DNA of 64,000 bases from Sanguinoderma infundibulare (lineage: Eukaryota > Basidiomycota > Agaricomycetes > Polyporales > Polyporaceae). The stretch spans positions 48,829-112,828 of the forward strand of contig JAVLRN010000022.1 of the NCBI GenBank assembly GCA_032821775.1, read 5' to 3'. A model generated the notes under the pieces. That model was given only the letters and a program-made list of their open reading frames with translations. It was not told where the DNA came from and ran no database searches. Below, in pieces: positions 58,672 to 64,000 of the stretch. Position numbers and translations under genes: made by a program. Positions within the stretch are counted from its first letter, which is position 1, and each line of letters starts with the position of its first letter.

Positions 58672-59250
58672 TCGGACCATCGCCTCGCCATCAAACGGCG
58701 ACCACAGAACGGCCTACGTCCTTTACGAACGCCATCCAAGCATCGGCGTGGTGGGGACAGTTTCTGGCCTTCGTCGCTGGGGACGTTCAGCCGCAGCCCC
58801 CAAAAAACGCGTCGTATCACCCGAATGCCGCCCATCCACGCGTGTCGAACAGGCATTCTAGAATCCTGGGACTCTTCCCCACGGTCAGCATTTGTCGTGG
58901 CGGCCGTACAAGCTGTTTCAAAGATGCTGCCCAAGGGCGCGCGGCCGGCCCTGCCCACCAAATTTCGCAATTGCGCCCCAATCGGACCATCGCCTCGCCG
59001 TCAAACGGCGATCACAGAACGGCCTACGTCCTCTACGAACGCCATCCAACCGTCGGCGTGGCGGGGATGAGTTCTGGCCTCGGTCGCGTGGATGCTCGGC
59101 CGCCGCCCCCAGAAAATGTGTCATATCTCCTCAATGCCGGCTATTCACGCGTGCGGAACTAGCTTGCGAGGATTCTGGAACACATCCGCATCACTTGCAC
59201 TCGTTGTTGCGGCCGTCGAAGCCGTTTCGAGTTTGCTGCCCAAGGAGGCG
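58672..59250 (+). repeat. 310-base internal tandem duplication, U5
   Basis: Halves start at 58672 and 58982. Confidence 0.85.
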
Positions 59251-59642
59251 GACCCTAGTACGACGATTTTCGACTTTTTGAATTCTGCCTCGGACGGGCC
59301 GGGCGTCGATTGCAATGGCTTTGGGAGATGTTCGCCGAGCTACGACGCACCTTTCGGCGTGGATACGACCATTTCGGAGCAGGGGAGGTGGAATATTGAA
59401 GGTCGGGACCCCCAATTTTTGTCGTAACTTACGTTGTACGTCTCTATTCGCCCAGAAATCAAATCTATTATCGAGTCGATCACGTTTCTTGACCGTCGAT
59501 GCAGTTTACGCGGCGATTCGAAGAGGTTCGTAAAATCGCGTTTTGGTCGTGATTCCATGGCGGTCGAGAATGTGCGCCCTCTCCCGCCCTCGGCTCTTGT
59601 CGGATGGCCGAGCGGACCGTTTCTACGGGCTCGGGGTATCGT

Positions 59643-59668
59643 GTACAACGCTTGTGAAGCGTTTGTAC
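59643..59668. other. Inverted repeat (hairpin), U5
   Basis: Fifth copy, unchanged. Confidence 0.75.
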
Positions 59669-59845
59669 TGTCCCGGGACGACTTTTTGAAAATGGTGTCT
59701 TGGCGGTTTTCGTCGGTGGGCGGGCCCGGGTGGCGCATCTGCTCTCCCACCCGTCCTCCGCCCTCGGCGGTCATCTTAGCTGTTTAACGTGACTTCCAAA
59801 ACCCTACAGGGATCGTGCAACAAAGAGTAGCAGCCACAGTCTGGG

Positions 59846-60125
59846 GTGGACACGACAGATGTTGCAACTCTGAATGATGCATTAGGGAGTGCTGGCGTGG
59901 ATCTCAGGGTGCGTCTCCTCGTCTTACCCTTTCAAACCTTCATCCAACCGGACCCTCCAAGCAGAAGAAGAGACCCTCCAACAACCCACGAACAATACCG
60001 TGGTGACGGAACGGTGGCGCAGGAACGTCCGGAAGCTTGGCTCGGGCGGGCGCGCAAAGACGATCAATGACAACCCCTACCGCCTCTCCCGGTTCTCCGC
60101 CCGCCCTCGAATCATTATGCGATGA
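59846..60125 (+). pseudogene. Possible TAF4-like fragment, U5
   Basis: Same as the U4 fragment. Confidence 0.3.
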
Positions 60126-60488
60126 TTTCCAGGCACCGCAGCGTCATCCCAGACCGTTCGTACGCTCATTGACGCGATTTGGAAATACGGTCGGAATGCG
60201 CGGTCGCCTCTCCGCCAGACCGGACGCAATTTCTCGATTCCTGGAATCTGGTCTCGTACGGCAGTCCAGTGCCCGAGGCGACTTCGTACGGGCCAGCCGA
60301 GTCGTGCGCGCGCGATTATCTGTCGAAACGAAGCGGTACGAGTGCGCGCGAATGTTTTTTTCGTCGGGCGGGCGAACCACTGACATCCGCTCTATCTCTC
60401 CCTGCAGGGCTCCGCGCGCAATGAAACTGGGCGTCATACACTCCTCGATACTGGCCGCGACTATCGCGAGGGCTTCGGCTGCCGGTGG

Positions 60489-61767
60489 GTGCAGTGTCAC
60501 GGCGACTTTCTCCCCCATCCGGTCATGCTTGCTCACCTCTGCCGACGGTTCAACTTCATCAGCAGTCAGCTCCTGCGCAACGACTCCCTCACAGACATCT
60601 TTGACCGCTCCGTGCTGTACTTTGAGGTCTTTGAGCGGCTGGAGGTAACCGTCATTTCTACGATCTCGATCATCCGCCGGGTCCGCGAGCGCACCATCAT
60701 CTACGAAGGCAGTGCCGGACCGCGCGAGCCTCCTGAGGCCATCGTCATCCAAGCGCGGGCCGCGCTCAAGGGCCTCGAAGGCATGAAGATAGCCGAGCCG
60801 GGTACGCAAGAGATGTCAGAGGAGCAGAAGCGGATGACAGTGGATCAGAAGGGCAAGGGGGAGAACAAGAAGTTGCTCGACTTCTGCCAGCGGATCATCA
60901 ATACCGCCAAAGCAATCGACCGCTCGCTAGTGGACACGAAGGGCACGGCGTTCGTCGACCGGCTATACACCGGGCTTCCAAAGATCCCTGCATCGTCGAA
61001 CACCCAGGTGGACGCGGCACTGATCGAGGTGGGCGAGACGGAGGAGAGCGCGATGGAGGCATATGTCAAGTGGGCAAACCGCATGCGGTTCGAGTACTGC
61101 GACTTGACAGTCCCGCCACCAGAGAATGTGCCCGAGGGCGAGCAAGACCAGGTGCCGAACTACAAGTTCTACTCCAACAACGAGCCGCGCATGCTCGCCA
61201 ACTCGGACATTCCGAAGCGGTCGCTGGCTATCGCCAAGGAGGTTGGTGTGATGTATTTGCCGCTCGCGATCGATGGCTGATTTGTGCGCAAAGCTTGCAG
61301 TGTTGACCACCAACTTGCCTGTTTCCTGGAACTCGTCTGTATTCCTTTCCGTAGTCCAGACTCGAGTCGACATTATCAAGGCCCTCGTCACTGGTCCCGA
61401 AGGCACTGCAGGCTCTTCCGCCCTCAATTTCGGTTCGGGAGTCGGCCAAACTGTTCGCGTCGACTATGTTTTCCGTGGGCGATGCCATACAATACTTCTG
61501 ATGGAAGCGGGAGGGGTCTTTGAAATCTGCACCTTGGCGGATGGGCAGGTGGTGGTGGCGCATCCGGTTTTGGTTCAGTTTCCCGCCTCTCCCCCGCTCT
61601 CGGAGGCGATTTGCACGGGTGTCAATGACGCTTACCATCACATAGGGAATGTGCAACCCACTGTCAAGACCCCGCACAAAGAGGGCGGCGGGAGCGGGAA
61701 GGTACTGATTTACATCAATTTTATTCCGGACGTGCGGGTAGAACCGACTGACAAATATGATGCGTGA
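60489..61767 (+). pseudogene. BIRC6-type UBC gene, truncated copy 5
   Basis: Intron 61246-61300; UBC homology ends at 61407. Same as the U4 copy. Confidence 0.65.
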
Positions 61768-63736
61768 GTGCAAAACCAGGCCCAGGGGAACATTCGGGAC
61801 GCGCTAACAATTGCACGCCGACAGGATGGCTGACTAGGAACGTCCGGGAGCTTGGCATAGTGTCGTACGACACTCGCGAAGATGTCCCACTTGTTTCGCC
61901 GCGCCCCGTGGTCGTTTGATGATGTTAGCTGACAATTCGGTTCCAGGGAGGCCGCACAGATGGTATACTTAGCGGGTCGGGGATGCGCCCTCGAGAGAAG
62001 CTGGTAGCAGCCTTTTCAGCCTCCTGTTCTCATCGTCTGTACGTGGTAAGCATCGAACACTTGCGACATATGCAATCATTGAGAAGCTTTAGCCTTGTAT
62101 AGTCGATGATGCGGTCCTCGAGGGGACAGGCGGTCTGGATGGTCGCGCGCAGGTCGCCTCGCCATTCAAACACGGTTCCGAATTGGATCAGGGCTGGCTT
62201 CGACGCTGAAGACTCCCAGCAAGCCCAGATCATCGCTGTCACACACGCAGCGGGTCACTTAAAATTCCGGGCCCCCGCCCAAGTGTCCAGGCGCAATGGG
62301 ACATAAGGATCACGGTCGGGACGTCAGGGCAAAGTTACCGACGTGACGGGCTCGGATGCGGCGCAGTAAGCGGAAATGGGCGCGAGTGGAACAGACGGTT
62401 AAGTAGTGTTTGCCGTTGTGTATGTTTAACTGATCCGCGGGTTGCGTAAATTGATTGCGCTGGGGCTCGAGACCCAGGCGATACGTGGAACGTCTCGGAA
62501 TTCTGCGTGATACACTGTCATGATCCGAGCATGGTGCGATACTCTGCGCTCGCTTGGGCAAATTGTAGCCAGCACTTGATGATGTTGCGTCTCTCCTCAC
62601 TGTACATCCTTCTCCTGGCTCTCCCCCTCTCCTTCACGCCTTGTCATTATCACTGCACCGCCGGCTACACGTACCCGCCCATTTTCAAGATGAGCTGCAA
62701 GCTGCAAGCCTCCAAGTCGCACTCGATCCACACCTGTGAGTATCTAGTTCATCTTTCCCACTCCCTGTTCGATCTTTCCATTCTTGTGCTCGACATTGCT
62801 CGTTCGAGCTCTGCAACCCCATTTCAATTGAATCCCCACACACAATTGTATTTCTTGTGGAAGACATGGGTATATACTGCGCCCTGTGTCCTCCCCGCGG
62901 ATACGGCAGATGTCGCAGTGTTTGTCTTCTCGCAGCGCGGCCGTCTTCAGTGTCGTCGGCCCCAACATTCATGGCGGGCTGTAGAGCTGCTTGCAGCCGC
63001 TGTCAAAGTCTTTGGGGATTAGCCGGATCATGAAGATCGCGTGCGGGAGCTCCTTGATGGCCTGCTCCATGACCACGATTGTCTTCGCAGCTGGCGTTCG
63101 ATGTCGGGAAAGACGCGGTTGCGCTGGAGGATCGGGGCGGTGGTGCAGAACTTGTTCGAGCTGTGTGCGCATGTGAGCATCGCATTTGAGTGGAAAATAC
63201 TGACATTGCGTGTTCTGGTGCTCTCAAGCGCATTGCAACGCGGCTCCGGACGACCTCAGACAGACACGTCAAGTCTCTCAGTCCAGAGAAGGTTATTCCC
63301 GTGCCTCGTGCAGGGAATGACCGTCGCAAGGCTGAAAGACTTGATGCACGCATTCTGAAGTCGTCCGGGAGAGATACGCGTCGCTCTGGGGTGCGGTCTT
63401 GCTTCTCGAGGTCGTCCCTAGAATGTTGCATGTCAGCCATTGACATGAGCTACTGAATGCGCGAGGCGAGACACATCTCTCCCAGCCGGGACAATTTTAA
63501 ACGTCCCGGCCGGGAGACTTGACGGGTCTTGCGGGAGTCGCCCGGGAGAAGTGCGTCGCTTTGCGATGCGGGACCAGCTTCTCATGTTCATCCCTGGAAC
63601 TCCGCATGCCAGCGGTTGGGACCTATTAACTCGGAAGTCAGTTTTGGTGTACGTGCGCATGGGAGCCGGGAGCCTTTTGTTTGGCATGATTCTCATCTTC
63701 GGGATGCGCTGGAGGGCGGAGAACCTGTGAACTTGA
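61768..63736. other. No gene recognised; palindrome at 61859-61874
   Basis: Matches 47365-49333. Confidence 0.5.
62524..62735 (+). other. Exon-like stretch with nonsense codon, U5
   Basis: Same TAG as U4, at 62566-62568. Confidence 0.4.
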
Positions 63737-64000
63737 AAATTAGCACAGCGGACATTCACGTGGCCAGGTAATCTCCTCCTCGTCGACTACTTCCAGAGAT
63801 CCTCCTCTGTCCTGTACTCGGTCAGCACCGTCGGCGTGCGCCCAGGCACGTTCCAGATGAACCGCAAGACATGTGTTCCCCTCATGATCCTTTCCAAGGA
63901 CACGCTGGGCACCACCTCCACTGGCTTCCAGAAGCTGTACATCGAGGAGGAGATGGGGAGAGGCCTTTGGGGAGACCACGCGACTGACACGGTGGAGGTG
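63737..64000 (+). CDS. Arrestin-like protein, first exon only, cut by window end
   Basis: The first exon runs to 63997 and the window ends three bases into the donor (GTG). The sequence matches the U4 first exon. Confidence 0.4.

Larger units (their letters stand above)
56668..59845. other. No gene recognised apart from the listed blocks
   Basis: Matches 42265-45442. Confidence 0.5.
54993..64000. repeat. Tandem array unit U5, cut by window end
   Basis: The first 9008 bases of a fifth unit, matching U4 wherever compared. Its RRP43 copy would lie beyond the window. Confidence 0.97.

Noticed and set aside
1..64000. Ribosomal DNA or tRNA gene array
   Set aside because: The unit length would fit fungal rDNA, but no rRNA-like sequence was seen, and no tRNA box A and B arrangement was recognised by eye.
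1..64000. Bacterial or plasmid origin with operons
   Set aside because: Genes are split by spliceosomal introns with proper GT..AG ends and encode eukaryote-only families such as RRP43.

Overview
The window is nuclear DNA of a fungus, most likely a basidiomycete of the Agaricomycetes. It is GC-rich. Its recognisable genes are split by short introns of about 55 to 140 bases with GT..AG ends, and its protein families are eukaryotic: fungal-type aspartate-semialdehyde dehydrogenase, exosome subunit RRP43, a BIRC6-type ubiquitin-conjugating domain, an arrestin-like protein and a possible TAF4 fragment. I see no operons, rRNA, tRNA, CRISPR array or recognisable transposase.

The whole window is one head-to-tail tandem array of a 12.8 to 14.4 kb unit. 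Using the same arbitrary anchor, the units are U1 1-12814, U2 12815-26223, U3 26224-40589, U4 40590-54992 and U5 54993-64000 (cut by the window end). Each unit has the same order: an aspartate-semialdehyde dehydrogenase copy on the minus strand, a minus-strand coding-like block, a 310-base internal tandem duplication, a possible TAF4-like fragment, a truncated BIRC6-type UBC gene, an unrecognised exon-like stretch, an arrestin-like gene fragment (all plus strand), a degenerate minisatellite with a small unrecognised ORF, and RRP43 on the minus strand with a TGACGTCA site upstream of it.

The units are not equally diverged. The first 7330 bases of U1 match U2. From about 35231 to the end the sequence repeats with a period of exactly 14403 bases. 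Between these blocks the units are mosaics: different segments pair different units. This suggests repeated unequal exchange or gene conversion, or in the near-perfect parts an assembly duplication.

Gene integrity differs sharply. RRP43 has an open, correctly spliceable 295-codon frame in all four complete units. The dehydrogenase has a frameshift in every copy, not always the same one, and has lost a cofactor-loop glycine in all. The UBC domain stops at the same point in all five copies, before the region that would carry the catalytic cysteine. The arrestin-like gene has no visible start or complete C-terminus. The array therefore looks like an amplified segment in which RRP43 alone has clearly stayed functional. 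U3 and U4 also carry a 945-base segment absent from U1 and U2, and U1 lacks most of a small ORF region present in U2 to U4.
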